Source: Xenoacremonium recifei (Eukaryota > Ascomycota > Sordariomycetes > Hypocreales > Nectriaceae). Taken from it: a stretch of DNA of 64,000 bases. The translations under genes were made by a program, and so were the position numbers. The DNA is taken from the NCBI GenBank assembly GCA_012184525.1, contig WOFQ01000021.1:434001-498000 (forward strand), in the 5' to 3' direction. Under the pieces are notes generated by a model, which searched no databases, was not told the origin of the DNA, and was given only the letters and a program-made list of their open reading frames with translations. This document shows positions 1 to 10,228 of this stretch, in pieces; position 1 is the stretch's first letter, and every line of letters starts with the position of its first letter.

Positions 1-44
1 CATTTGCAGCAAAGCCGTTGGAATTTGCCTTGTAAGAAGCTTAC

Positions 45-345
45 CATTCGCAAAGCTTGCCACCAGTTGCAGCGCTTGTAAGCGCACGTTTTCCTCGTCC
101 GTCAACGACCTCTCAACCATGGGAAGACGAGCTTCTTTCCCATTCGACCTGCTTGGCGACCGCACCGAGGCGGTCGACAAAGTTCTAACGATCGGGTCTA
201 GTACGCCCAAAGCGATCCATTTCTCTTTCCGCGGAACGTGACCAACGATCTCGTTCTTGAGGGCGCGCAAAGCAGCTGCCTGCTCCGGGAGGGTTCTGGC
301 ATTTCGTAGCTGGGAGTGTATCGGGGGACTCTGCGGCCGCGCCAT
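45..345 (-). CDS. Vid28/GID5-like armadillo protein, N-terminal exon only (partial)
   Basis: First exon of a minus-strand gene that runs off the left edge. The ATG is at 345-343 and reads MARPQSPPIHSQLRNARTLP. The exon gives 100 codons plus one base and ends at a GTAAGC donor (bases 44-43), so the intron starts inside the window and the rest lies outside. The segment with AALRALKNEIVGH, RKEKWIALGVLDPIVR and ENVRLQALQLVASFANG is a run of amphipathic helices. It resembles the start of fungal Vid28/Gid5 (ARMC8), the armadillo scaffold of the GID/CTLH E3 ubiquitin ligase that degrades gluconeogenic enzymes. The family call comes from remembered resemblance of this N-terminus; another armadillo-repeat protein is possible. 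The exon and its frame are clear. Confidence 0.65.
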
Positions 346-2641
346 CGCGAGGGGAGCTGTGAATGACGCAAATCGAGGGAACGGCGGTCGTCGATGGGAG
401 GCGGCGGTTGAAATGTCGTTCCACAGCGTAATGGATTAATCTGATGCCGAAGCAGGGGATGATCCGTGTGTTGCCCCAGTGCGCCAGCGAGATTCGAAAG
501 CAGCCCAAGTACCAAATACAGTCGTAGATCGTCAGGGAAGCGGCCGTTATTAGGGTTAACCCGACCGTTGAGAAAAAGCGTTGAATAATGGACAGGTAGA
601 AAGATGGAAGTTACCGGGAAAATGCAGTGTTGCGTTGGTCGATCACGTAACATCTAAGAATTGGAAGTTCCAGGCGCGGCAGCAGCACGTGTGGGCACCT
701 TCCTCCAACTCCAATCTGGGGGGCGTTATCGATAAGCCGGAGCCGGCAAGGCGGGATGGACAAGGCGACTAACAACACCGCAGATCGGGGCGCTTCAGCT
801 GGATTCTGGGTCTGGTGATGGCTTCAGAGTGCGAAACTGCTTTGGGCAGCCAGCTAAGTCTTAAATTAGGGTCTTCGCGCCTGTGAAGTAATGCATTTGA
901 CGAGACATCGAGAAATGAAGCACGATGGAGGACTACGCAGCCCGTGAATTCACTTTCTTTACTACGGCATCATAATTCTTTCTGGTCTACGTGGGTTGAG
1001 GGCTTGGCTGGAGCTTCGATATAGTGGCAGGAGAAGAATTTCAACGAGTTGTAATGCAATCTCCTGACATTGAACGGTCGACACGGGTGCGGAGAGTTGC
1101 GGCTGGTTGTGGCAATATTCCACCATTGTCTCTCCACCCGGCATAAGAAGCCCGAGCGTTGGAGAATGTTAGCCAGTGCCGAACTGATCAGCAGTCATCG
1201 TGATGATAACCGGGAATGGGCATGTCGGCGAATGCGTATCATGAGCTACAGACCGCTATGTTGTCTCGCATGAGGCGTGTCGTTGGACTGACTCTCGCAG
1301 TGACATAACTGCGACCCCTGCTGCCGGCGGAAGATACGATATGCTTCAGGGCGAGGATTGCGGAGCCTCGTGACCGACAGCTCAACAGGCAGCGCAGGGC
1401 TGTGTTGGAGCGCACACAGCGCGCGGCTTGCCCACGTTGTGCATTGACTGGACGAGAGCGGCGCATTCAAGGGCATCATCTCGGCCACGGCGCCACGGGA
1501 GGGGAGGGGGCGATCTCCAAGCCAAGGAATGGATATGATGGAACTGGGGTAAAGTAGCTTTGATTTGCCTGAGGAGCTGATACGCACTGAGCATGGATCC
1601 ATAATACAGAGTAGTGAGTTTTCGAGTGTCAGTGTCGATGTGCGAGTCTGGATGCATGGCGGGGAACTCGTGATGAGACGAGACAAGACAATTTGGCGGT
1701 CAGTCGGTGCCAGCCGTCGATTGATGATGACGACGGATGCCTGGGTGTTGTGAGTTTCGGTCAGCGGATTCAGACAGCGTCCGAGTCAGCGGAAAGTCAA
1801 TCGATCGGACGGTCTCAGCGCAGGGAGATGTATGGCAGTCAGTCAATAAGGGTCCCTGAGAATGAGTGGTGATGGGATGGTTGGATGGTGGATGGTAGAT
1901 GCCGCCTAGCCCAGCCCACCTTGAAGGCTGCCCCCCCTTTTCAGCACTCTTGGCCTCATCAGTTAGGCTCTTAACAGCCGCGCTGCTCCTTCCCCATTCT
2001 CGCCCGTACTATCACCGCCTCTGTGCTACTCTCCCACCTGACAGGGAAGGAGAGAGGAGAAAAAATTATAGCGTCTGTGTGTAGCAGCAGCCTGTCAAAA
2101 TCTCTAGCCTCAGTCCCGTGCATAACACTGCGCAGAAACAAACAACCATCCTCTCACCAATGCTCTGCCGATACTCACGCCAATGCGCTGCGCGACTCTC
2201 GTCTTTGGCTCGCCGCGGTTAGCCTGTTAGCCTCCTAACTGGCGTCTTGGGGGCGCTTTCGCTCGGTGAGCGTTCTCGTCCGTAGCGGCTGCACTATCCG
2301 ACGTCGTGCGCGCGCCCGCAAACGCCATGATCTAGAATCCCGGACTGGAGCGCCGCCGCATCGACAACCCATCCATCCATCAACCAGCACCAGCCCATAC
2401 CAGGTCCAGGACCAGTATCCGTACCGGCCCCGTGCTGAGACCCTCCTCCACCTTTGCTTTTGCTCTGTGCCGCCGCTGTGCGCCCCGAGGCGAGACGAGA
2501 CGAGAAGGGACGCTGGGCGTGACCGCGAGATAAAACCCCGATCGCCACTGCGCCGGACGGAAAACCGCCGCAGACGTTCCTTCGGATCGATCTTTGTTTC
2601 CCCCTCCCCTCCTCCTGCGTCGAGACGATGCGCCCCAGACC
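346..2641. other. Divergent intergenic region between the Vid28-like gene and PREG
   Basis: No convincing coding signal on either strand. It must hold the promoter and leader of the leftward Vid28-like gene and of the rightward cyclin gene. One CACGTG lies at 686-691, much closer to the Vid28-like gene than to the cyclin. Bases 1890-2240 are pyrimidine-rich and 2240-2640 probably belong to the cyclin leader. An open frame at 2266-3294 is a shadow of the cyclin exon. Confidence 0.6.
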
Positions 2642-3931
2642 ATGCTGAAGACGTCTCCAATCCTCACCACCACCACCTCCGCCAATGCCTCGCCCAGCAG
2701 CTTCCGCTATGCGCCTCCCTCTCCCCAGAACTCCTCCAAGCCGCCGTCCGCGATCCGGCGACGGCCTTCGTCCCGGTCGCTGTCTGCTGCCTCCGCCCGC
2801 GAGCCCGATACAAATACGACCATGAACCAACGCCTGCAGTACGTCGCCATGGACCACGGCACCCAAGCCGTGTCGGTGCCCGTGCCGATGCCGGTGCCTG
2901 TCGACGACTCTCGGCCAGAGGCTGCGTCCTTGCGCTCACAACCGCCCCCGCCACAACCACATCAGTCACAACAACCGCCGCTCTCGGCGCCGCAACCTTC
3001 GCAGCAACCGCCGACGCCTGTGCCGCCCGTACCACCGCAGTCACCCTGCCCTCAGCCCATGACGGCCTCATCCGCGGCATCATCTGTCCCCTCCGTCGAG
3101 CCCATCTCTCAGCAGCCGCCCGCTCAGAACCATACTCAATGCGTATCCCCAGTCAAGAGACGAGGCTCGCCGGCGCCCAGCAACCATCAGAGGGCTCCGG
3201 CAGGAGCAGAAGCATCGGAATCTGGTCCGTCCCAGATCATAAAGCGACCGAAGCCAGACGCCCCGCCCCCAAAAGTCTTGCCGCAAAGATATGAGTTTTG
3301 TCCTGGTGAGGACATGGTGGAGTTAATAGCACACATGCTGGCAGAGCTGATTGCGACTAATGATGCCATTCGCATATCGAATGGCGGTCTAACTCGCTTT
3401 CATTCAAGGTATGTTTTGACAGTCCACTGATCTCCTACGAGACACCTACCTAACTGACGTGTATTCAGAACGGCCCCTGGCATCTCCGTCCGTGACTATC
3501 TTCAGCGCTTGGCGCGACACGCGACCCTCACTCCGCCGCTGTTGCTCGCGATGGTTTATTACATCGATCGCCTTTGCGCTATGTACCCGGAGTTCACCAT
3601 AAACACCCTGACAGTGCACCGTTTCCTCATAACTGCGGCCACTGTCGCCGCCAAAGGCCTGTCGGACTCGTTTTGGAACAACACAACCTACGCTAGGGTT
3701 GGTGGAGTGCGAGTGGCAGAGCTGAAGCTACTGGAGCTTGAGTTCTTGTACCGGGTGGACTGGAAGATTGTGCCCAACCCTGAGGTTCTCGTCCAATACT
3801 ACAAGGGTTTGGTCGAGAGGACACCAGGCTATGTTCTGGAGTCCGACGGAACAGAAGAGGACGAGGAAGATATGGATGAAGATGACGACGATCCCGAAGA
3901 ACAGGCGGATGCGAATGAGCCGGCCGAGTAG
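2642..3931 (+). CDS. preg: PREG/Pho80-type cyclin, negative regulator of phosphate response
   Basis: Two exons, 2642-3408 and 3469-3931; the 60-nt intron has a GTATGT donor, CTAAC branch and TTCAG acceptor. The product is 409 aa. The first 210 residues are Pro/Gln/Ser-rich and disordered (runs such as PPPPQPHQSQQPP). Residues about 215-367 are a Pho80-type cyclin box with GISVRDYLQRLARHATLTPP, YYIDRLCAMYPEFTIN and ATVAAKGLSDSFWNNTTYAR. The tail is strongly acidic (EEDEEDMDEDDDDPEE). In Neurospora PREG pairs with the Pho85-like kinase PGOV to keep the transcription factor NUC-1 inactive when phosphate is ample; NUC-2 opposes it. NUC-2 and VTC4 are in this same window. The start is the first in-frame ATG (2642); a later ATG at 2822 would remove 60 residues of low complexity. 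Confidence 0.9.
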
Positions 3932-5472
3932 CATCACGGCCAACGAACCCTCACCCTCAACACCTACAAACGTGAATGCGGACAGTAGCGAAAGCATACA
4001 CGCAGTCCGCCACACGCCAACGCCTCTAGAACTACATATAATTGGTAGAAAGCGACTTTTGACCCAAGTTGGGAAGCAGGTTGCGCACACCATGGTGGTT
4101 TAGACAGCGAGGGGCAGCCGATTGCCCAGAGACGCACGTAAAGTGCTTTGCGGGAGCTCAACAAGCTCGACGCTCATACGTTTTCTATCTTGCAGATTTG
4201 GGTCCCACACGGACACCATCAACACCGATACCAGTATCGGGATCTGGGAGACACATGCTCGTTCTCCAATCTCACCAAAAATCGACTGCTATCCGCACCC
4301 AACTTCCACCTCGCACCCGAAAGACATTCCTGGGATGGTGGCCATGAGCAGTGCTTCCTGTGCCTCACTGGGGTGGAATTCGCGGCGTCACCGTGTCGAG
4401 CTCCTCCTAGCTCTTGAAATGGCCCGGATCACATGTCCCGGATCATAGCTCAGGATTGTGACAGAACATACCAGCATTTTCTCTGGTATGTTCGGCATCG
4501 AAGATGTCGCAATCATTCTGGAGCTCGAAAATAGGACCCCATCTGCATGCATTGGCATATCTCTGCCAATTAGCGAGATTATTATATATCAACGACCTCC
4601 AGTTTTGGGGTTATACTTTGACGACCGGTTTGACCCCGGAGTCGATTGTCTGGTTGCCGAGCTTTACTTTGGAATACGGAAGAAAGAAGACAGTCTGAGG
4701 TTCCGGAATGGTCATGAATTCGATCGGCGCGGCGGCTCACCGGAGCTATTAAACTTGATTTTGGAGTCGTCGGACTCACTTCACGGCGTAACGGTGGTGT
4801 ACATCATGTTTCATCAGCGACCGCGAGGTTTACTCGGAGTCTTGATTTCAGGGAATTGGTAGATAAATGATATTGATTCAGGTTTAGAAAAGCATTTTTG
4901 AAGAACGCACCACCTCTTGTAAAGAACCATGACACGACGAGTAAATGCTTCGAGCCACTCGGCCCAGTGAAACACAACGTACTTAAGTATAAACTAAAGT
5001 AGCTACTAGAAACATGCCGAGCTACAGCTGATTTGATCTACATTCAACAGGAGCGAGAGATCCGTGTTCAAGCGAAAGACGGACGTCAGAGCTGTAGGAA
5101 ATAGTAAAAAGAGAGACTTCGATGCAAGGACCCTTTCAAGAGTCGTGCTATACATCGAGCCACAGAGATCAATGCTGCCATTTCTGAGTCACTGAACACC
5201 TTTTAGGCTGAGGATACAAACAGCAACCTAGATGTCTCATGATTCCAATTCTAGGACGTCGTAAATGAAATCTTGGCCTTCCCAATGTAGAAGCAGGCCG
5301 TCTTTGATGAACGATGAGGCGTGATAGGCATCTGGGATTATCCGGGATATTGCCGATAAGGACAGGACCATCCCAAGCTGTCCTGTTTCAACCGTCATCA
5401 AACATCTCGACGCCGTCCAACACCAAACTCACATCTCAATACCTGCGACGCCCCTTACTGGTATCCTTCACA
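3932..5472. other. Intergenic region PREG to EMC10-like gene
   Basis: 3' region of the cyclin gene and promoter of the next gene. AT content rises around 4560-5250. The longest open frame (4458-4862) begins with GTG, has no recognisable domain and is not called. Confidence 0.6.
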
Positions 5473-6102
5473 ATGAAGGTCGCAGCCCTATTCTCCCTCT
5501 GCGCTGCTGCGCTCGTCGCCGCCGACCAGCGCACCGCCCAAATCTACATCCAGCCCATCACCAGCACACCCAACACGCCCCAACCCCTCGCCGAGATCTC
5601 CTACGACGCCCTCGCGCCCACCACCGCCTCAGTGCTCTCCTACGAAGCGCCCACAATCCCCGAGCAATCCACCCTGGTGCGCATCGGCGCATACGACCCC
5701 CGCGCAAAGGCCTGGCTGGGCGGCACCACGGCGACGGCGGCGGCCAACTTCGAGAAGGGCTATGCGCCGCACGTGGTGCTCACGGTGGATGGAAAGGGCG
5801 ATGTGCTTGGTGCGGCGTGCAAGGGCGTGGCGATTGATGCGGGCGTGACGCGCGACTTTGGGCCGCAGGCGGTGGTGGTGGTGCAGGCCAAGGGGAAGCA
5901 GCCGGAGCTGAACAAGCCGGTGGTGCTGTCGCCGGAGGGCAGGAAGGTTGTGGAGGAGCCGCCGAAGACGTTTTTGCAAAAGTAAGTGCTGTAGATGAAG
6001 TGTGAGATTGGGATGGGGTGCTAACCTTGAGTGTTTAGGTATTGGTGGTTGATTGGAATTGTGGTGTTGATGACCCTGACTGGTGGCGGAGGCGACAAAT
6101 AG
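5473..6102 (+). CDS. ER membrane protein complex subunit 10-like protein
   Basis: Exons 5473-5981 and 6039-6102; intron with GTAAGT donor, CTAAC branch and TTTAG acceptor. The product is 190 aa. Residues 1-18 (MKVAALFSLCAAALVAAD) form a signal peptide. The middle is a lumenal beta-rich region (LAEISYDALAPTTASVLSYE, LVRIGAYDPRAKAWLGG, YAPHVVLTVDGKGDV). Just before the end a hydrophobic anchor YWWLIGIVVLMTLT is followed by GGGGDK. A signal peptide, a lumenal domain and one C-terminal membrane helix with a glycine-rich tail match fungal EMC10, part of the insertase that places tail-anchored and multipass proteins in the ER membrane. The second exon encodes the membrane helix, so splicing decides whether the protein is anchored. 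Family assignment rests on architecture and remembered similarity. Confidence 0.7.
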
Positions 6103-6854
6103 AGAGGGGGATGCAAATATCTCAAATACCCAGAACATCATATTTCCAAACATTCTCAATGTCTATTTGTTTATGCGTGCCTATGAAGTTGAAAATGTCT
6201 TGCTTCCATTGTGACATCTGAGCTTGTTGTCCGCGAGAGTTCGTAGGCGACTGAGTCAATAAACTATTTGAAAAGATTATTGGCAAAACCTCGTGAGTAA
6301 TTGTAATTCTGGGCAGGTAACCCAGCTTCTATATGCTGTAATGTCTCATGGTTAACCTCTCTGGCAGCTCCTCTACAATAAAGGTGTCGGATTGCATCCT
6401 AGCTGCATCATATATGCAGTCATTTTTGTACTCAATCTAACACCCTTTCCGTCGCACCGACGGTGCATTAATCGAAAACCAATAATATTAAAAGAATAAC
6501 CCTTAAGGAAGCAATAGACGATTCTTGCTGCTGTGTAACCTCACTACAGCTTTCCTTCGGGGCGTCACGTGTAAGCACATGTGATCTCACTGATGTAAAT
6601 CGCAATGGCGCTAGCCCAGATCGGGTATGACGCGGTTGCTATGAGAAGATCAGAGCGGCGTCGCATTGGTTCGCATTGCACCTGCTTTAAAAGCTGATCG
6701 CAAGCGCCGCGTCCAAATTGACCTGGAGCTCACCTCAAACTCGCCCTCGACCTCCACCTCGCCCTTGCATCAACCTCCCAATTCTTCCATCCACGATTCC
6801 ACTCAACGCACCTACCAGAAACACCGCAAATTGAACACTTTTCCGCAATTCACA
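6103..6854. other. Intergenic region upstream of CHZ1
   Basis: 3' region of the EMC10-like gene and CHZ1 promoter. AT-rich around 6230-6530. One CACGTG at 6566-6571, 284 bp before the CHZ1 ATG; a single site is expected by chance about every 4 kb. Confidence 0.55.
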
Positions 6855-7318
6855 ATGACCGAGAACGGAATCACCAACCCCCAGGCCGCCTCTGACGACC
6901 TTGTCGCCTCCAAGGGCAAGGGCAAGGCTGTCGCCGAGGACGTTCCCGAGGATGTCGCCATGGATGAGGACGACGAGGACGATGATGACGAGGAGGATGA
7001 CGACGAAGAGGTAAGATCAATTTCTCTAACATTACTTCTTCACGACAACCATGCTAACACGCATCTGCAGCCCGCCGAAGCTGGTAATTGCGCCCGCTCC
7101 CCCGCGCAGCAGTATCTATAGAAGCTAACACTGTAGGCACAGAGGACGACGGCATGGACGAGATTGACCTGAACAACATCGTCGAGGGCGGCCGTCGCAC
7201 GCGCGGCACCAAGATCGACTTCGCCAAGGCTGCGGAGGAGCTCCCCGCCGATGAGGAGGACGAGGAAGACGACGATGACTTCCAGCCTCCCGATGAGGAC
7301 ACCGAGATGAAGGAGTAA
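6855..7318 (+). CDS. CHZ1: Histone H2A.Z-specific chaperone Chz1
   Basis: Three exons: 6855-7010, a 13-nt microexon 7071-7083, and 7137-7318; the introns are 60 and 53 nt. The product is 116 aa. An acidic stretch (residues about 33-52, Asp/Glu only) precedes the CHZ motif IDLNNIVEGGRRTRGTKID, and a second acidic stretch follows (DEEDEEDDDDFQPP). Chz1 carries H2A.Z-H2B dimers to the SWR1 remodeller; the GGRRTRG core is the family signature. Removal of both introns gives PAEAG-TEDDGMDEIDL in frame. The microexon encodes only Pro-Ala-Glu-Ala plus one base and sits between the first acidic block and the CHZ motif. Confidence 0.9.
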
Positions 7319-8120
7319 GCGCACGCACGGCGAGCTCGGGGGACGAAGGGAGAGCGTGGGCTATGTGCAGGCTTAAGCACTTGATGTGGATTTACGACTG
7401 AACATATGAAAACAAAAGCATTGGGGACCCATGGAACATACCAGTGGTAGAGGCTGGATGGCGCTGGGTAGGCCAACCTGTTGGCTCTGCAATGTCTGCT
7501 TAGCATGTCGAGATGTGCTGTGCTAGTACTCCGTAGAGCAATTGAAGACGCTTGCCCGCATGCTATTATGAGTGTTTACCTTGTGCACGAGATGGTGAAT
7601 TTGCCAGCTGTTTGTGCACGGTGTCTCCCTCGACGAGAGGCAGCCCCATCTGGCCTCCAAACAAGAGATGAGGCTCACCCACCTCCGCCCACGTCCTTAT
7701 TTCCCCCATCTCCAATCACAGCACCCAATGCCGCATGGATGAACAAACTCCCCATTCATTTCCTCTTTTCCCACCACTCACAGCGCCGCGTTCGCCAATC
7801 CCGCCCCTGTAAGCATCAAACCCAACGTTCAGCAACAGGCGTTGTGGCTCGCGCTCTGCCGCCGTTGGTGGAGGCCACCAGCCACGCGGTACGTACCGCT
7901 CGTCGCCGCCGCCCCCCTCCATCCTGCATGCAAGCCCCCTAACGGCAACGCCTGGGTGGCTTGACTTTCTTTTGTTCCCTGTCATCAGCCCAGAGTGACA
8001 CCTCGCCTCAGCAAAAGCGCAGGGTCAGGTCTGCCCGAAACACCGATACCCGATCACCACTTCGACAGAGTCTTTTCCTCGTCTGATTCATCACCCTCCG
8101 CCTGGCGGACAACGAACGTC
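7319..8120. other. Intergenic region CHZ1 to BET1
   Basis: CHZ1 3' region and BET1 promoter/leader. Pyrimidine-rich around 7680-7800 and 8080-8120. No supported gene. Confidence 0.6.
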
Positions 8121-8759
8121 ATGGCGCAACGGTGCGTTCGCTGCCACTCCCACCCCTCCGTTCAAAGTCTCTTGCTAACATTTGCAGATTCGGCGCTTCT
8201 CAGCTGCACCAGCGCGACTCCCGCAGCGCGCTCTTCGAGGGCTACACCGGCGACGCGACACGCCGCCCCGTCAGCGCGAGCCCGTCCCGCGGCGGCTACG
8301 GCTACGGCGCGCCGGCGAATCCCTACGCCAGCAGCGGCGGCGCGAACGGCTATCTCGATGCGAGCCAGAACAAGGGCTTCCGGCCTGCGACGCCGAACCG
8401 CAAGGGCCAGTACAGCGATGCGGTGCTGAACGAGCTGGAGAGCCAGAACGATGCGCAGGTCGAGGGCATCCTGGGCAAGGTGAAGATATTAAAAGATGTA
8501 TGTGTGGAGAGTTGAGGAGAGGGAGAGAGGGAGAAGTGCTGACGGTGTGTAGATGACGGTGGCGATCGGCGATGAGATTCGTGAGTCTTCGGCGCTCGCG
8601 GAGAAGATGAACGATACGTTTGACTCGACGCGTGTGCGCCTACGCGGGACGATGAACCGCATGCTCCTGATGGCCGAGCGAACAGGCGTAGGGTGGAAGG
8701 TATGGCTGATGTTCTTCGCCGCGGTGATACTGCTGTTCATGTACGTGTGGCTGTTCTAG
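8121..8759 (+). CDS. BET1: ER-Golgi Qc-SNARE Bet1
   Basis: Exons 8121-8131 (11 nt), 8188-8497 and 8553-8759; introns of 56 and 55 nt. The product is 175 aa. The first exon encodes only MAQ and two bases of Arg. Residues about 1-85 are Gly/Ser/Ala-rich. From about residue 90 comes the SNARE heptad region (LNELESQNDAQVEGILGKV, LKDMTVAIGDEI, RGTMNRMLLMAERTG), then a C-terminal anchor VWLMFFAAVILLFMYVWLF ending at the stop. The conserved ionic-layer region and the terminal helix are diagnostic of Bet1, which works with Sed5, Bos1 and Sec22 in fusion of ER-derived COPII vesicles with the Golgi. Confidence 0.93.
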
Positions 8760-9099
8760 CCCACGCGTGTCTGGATCTTCAGCGACGTATCTGTATCTGG
8801 GACGTATATATGTCTGAATCTTCGAGCGGCGGCGGGCAACGGGATGCATTCTACAGGCGCAACGGGGCGTTTTTGATTCGCGGTCTGGATGGGAACGAAA
8901 AAACATCATCACTTGAAAGAGAACGAAGAACTTGGGACACAGTTCGATTCTGTTTTTACCGAATACAAGATTGTAATACTAGCGCATTGGCGGAAGAGGG
9001 ATACAGGGCTTCTCAGAGACATTAGGCGAGGAACCGACCAAACAAGAAGGGAGGGGGGTATAATGCTATTGGATTTTGTCTTGATCATTATGCGTTCGT
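8760..9099. other. Convergent 3' region of BET1 and APC15
   Basis: 340 bp in which two genes converge. It must carry both polyadenylation regions. No coding signal seen. Confidence 0.6.
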
Positions 9100-10228
9100 T
9101 TATCGTCGAGCGCGCCGATTCACGGGACTGCTGTCCATGAAGCTGCTGCCGTCCTGCGAGAAGACATTGCTCAGGTCCATCATGGTACGAGGATCTGACA
9201 TGCTCGGGCGGCCATGCAGGGTAGGCGAGCCTGGCGCCGGAAGGGCCGTGGATCGCGGTGCGAAACTCATTTCTTGCTCATCATCGTCGTCATCATCGGC
9301 CTGTTCCTCCTCGCTGCTCGTAAGGTCGGCTTCCGAGTCGGTGTGCTCGTAGCCGCCGCTCTCCGCCTCGGGGATATCGTCGTCGAGGTCGGCATCCATG
9401 CCCAGGGCGTCGTCGCCGTGGGCGCCAAAGTCGTCTTCATCGAGCATGTGGCCCTGGTCTGCCTCCTCTATCTCCTCTTGGTCGCCGTAGACATCGTCGC
9501 CGTCCGGATCGCCGCGGATTAGGGCCTCGCGGAATGCATCGTCGTTCATGCGCATGCGCGCGGCCATGAGATCGTGCTGACGCTCTTCTCGTAGCGCTTC
9601 CTCGTCGGCGTCTTCTGCTCCATCGTGGTCATCATGGCCTTCATCTTCGTCCTCATCTTCCTCAACATCATCCTCATCCTCGTCGTCGCTATGCAGGCCA
9701 AAGTCCGCGTCAGCGTCAGCATCGGGGATGTCGTCGTCAAGGTCCTGTGCACCATCTAGTTGCACATCGTCCATCATTCCCTCCTCGGCCATGCCTTCAG
9801 CCTCTGCCTCTGCGAGCTCCTGGGCAAGCTGCTCCCGGCGCATAGCTTCTTGGTGCTCTTCTTGCTCCCGCTTCTCCTCACGCAGCTGGTGTAGAGTCTT
9901 GGGGATGCCTGGTGGCTTCAGCCAGTGGCTGCCATAGTTCTGGACATTTAATCGACGACGATGCATGTACTGTTCGTCTGCAGCAAGTCGTGCTAGAAGA
10001 GACCGCTCAACGAGGTGGCCGCGATGACGGGAATGGTTCTGGCCATGATGGTTGTTGTGTTGACCATCTTGGTGAAGGTTGTCGAGGGGACCAGCAACGG
10101 GCTTGCGAGAGGACGTGTACCAGAGGTAATGCGACTATCTGATGTTAGTCGAGCCATCGAAGAGAAGCCTTGGGCATCGCAAAGCGCCATACATCTCGCG
10201 GCGTCAAGTCTGGAAGCGTGGAGAACAT
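9100..10228 (-). CDS. APC15: Anaphase-promoting complex subunit Apc15/Mnd2
   Basis: Exon 1 is 10228-10193 (MFSTLPDLTPRD), the intron 10192-10135 has a CTAAC branch, and exon 2 is 10134-9100. The product is 356 aa. The N-terminus SHYLWYTSSRKPVAGPLDN, then RSLLARLAADEQYMHRRRLN and NYGSHWLKPPGIPKTLHQ, followed by a helix REEKREQEEHQEAMRREQ, is the Apc15/Mnd2 domain. The remainder is a long, almost unbroken Asp/Glu-rich disordered tail. In the APC/C this subunit affects mitotic checkpoint complex turnover, and yeast Mnd2 restrains Ama1 in meiosis. Of two tandem AG acceptors (CAG and ATAG) only the second preserves the frame. Confidence 0.85.

Noticed and set aside
2266..3294. 342-codon frame overlapping the PREG first exon
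   Set aside because: Overlaps the cyclin exon in another frame; Arg/Ala-rich shadow without domain.
4458..4862. 134-codon frame between PREG and the EMC10-like gene
   Set aside because: Starts with GTG, lies in AT-rich intergenic DNA, no motif or splice support.
6566..6571. Single CACGTG before CHZ1 (others at 686, 13742 and 61065)
   Set aside because: Isolated sites at about the chance rate for a 6-bp palindrome; not evidence of phosphate control.
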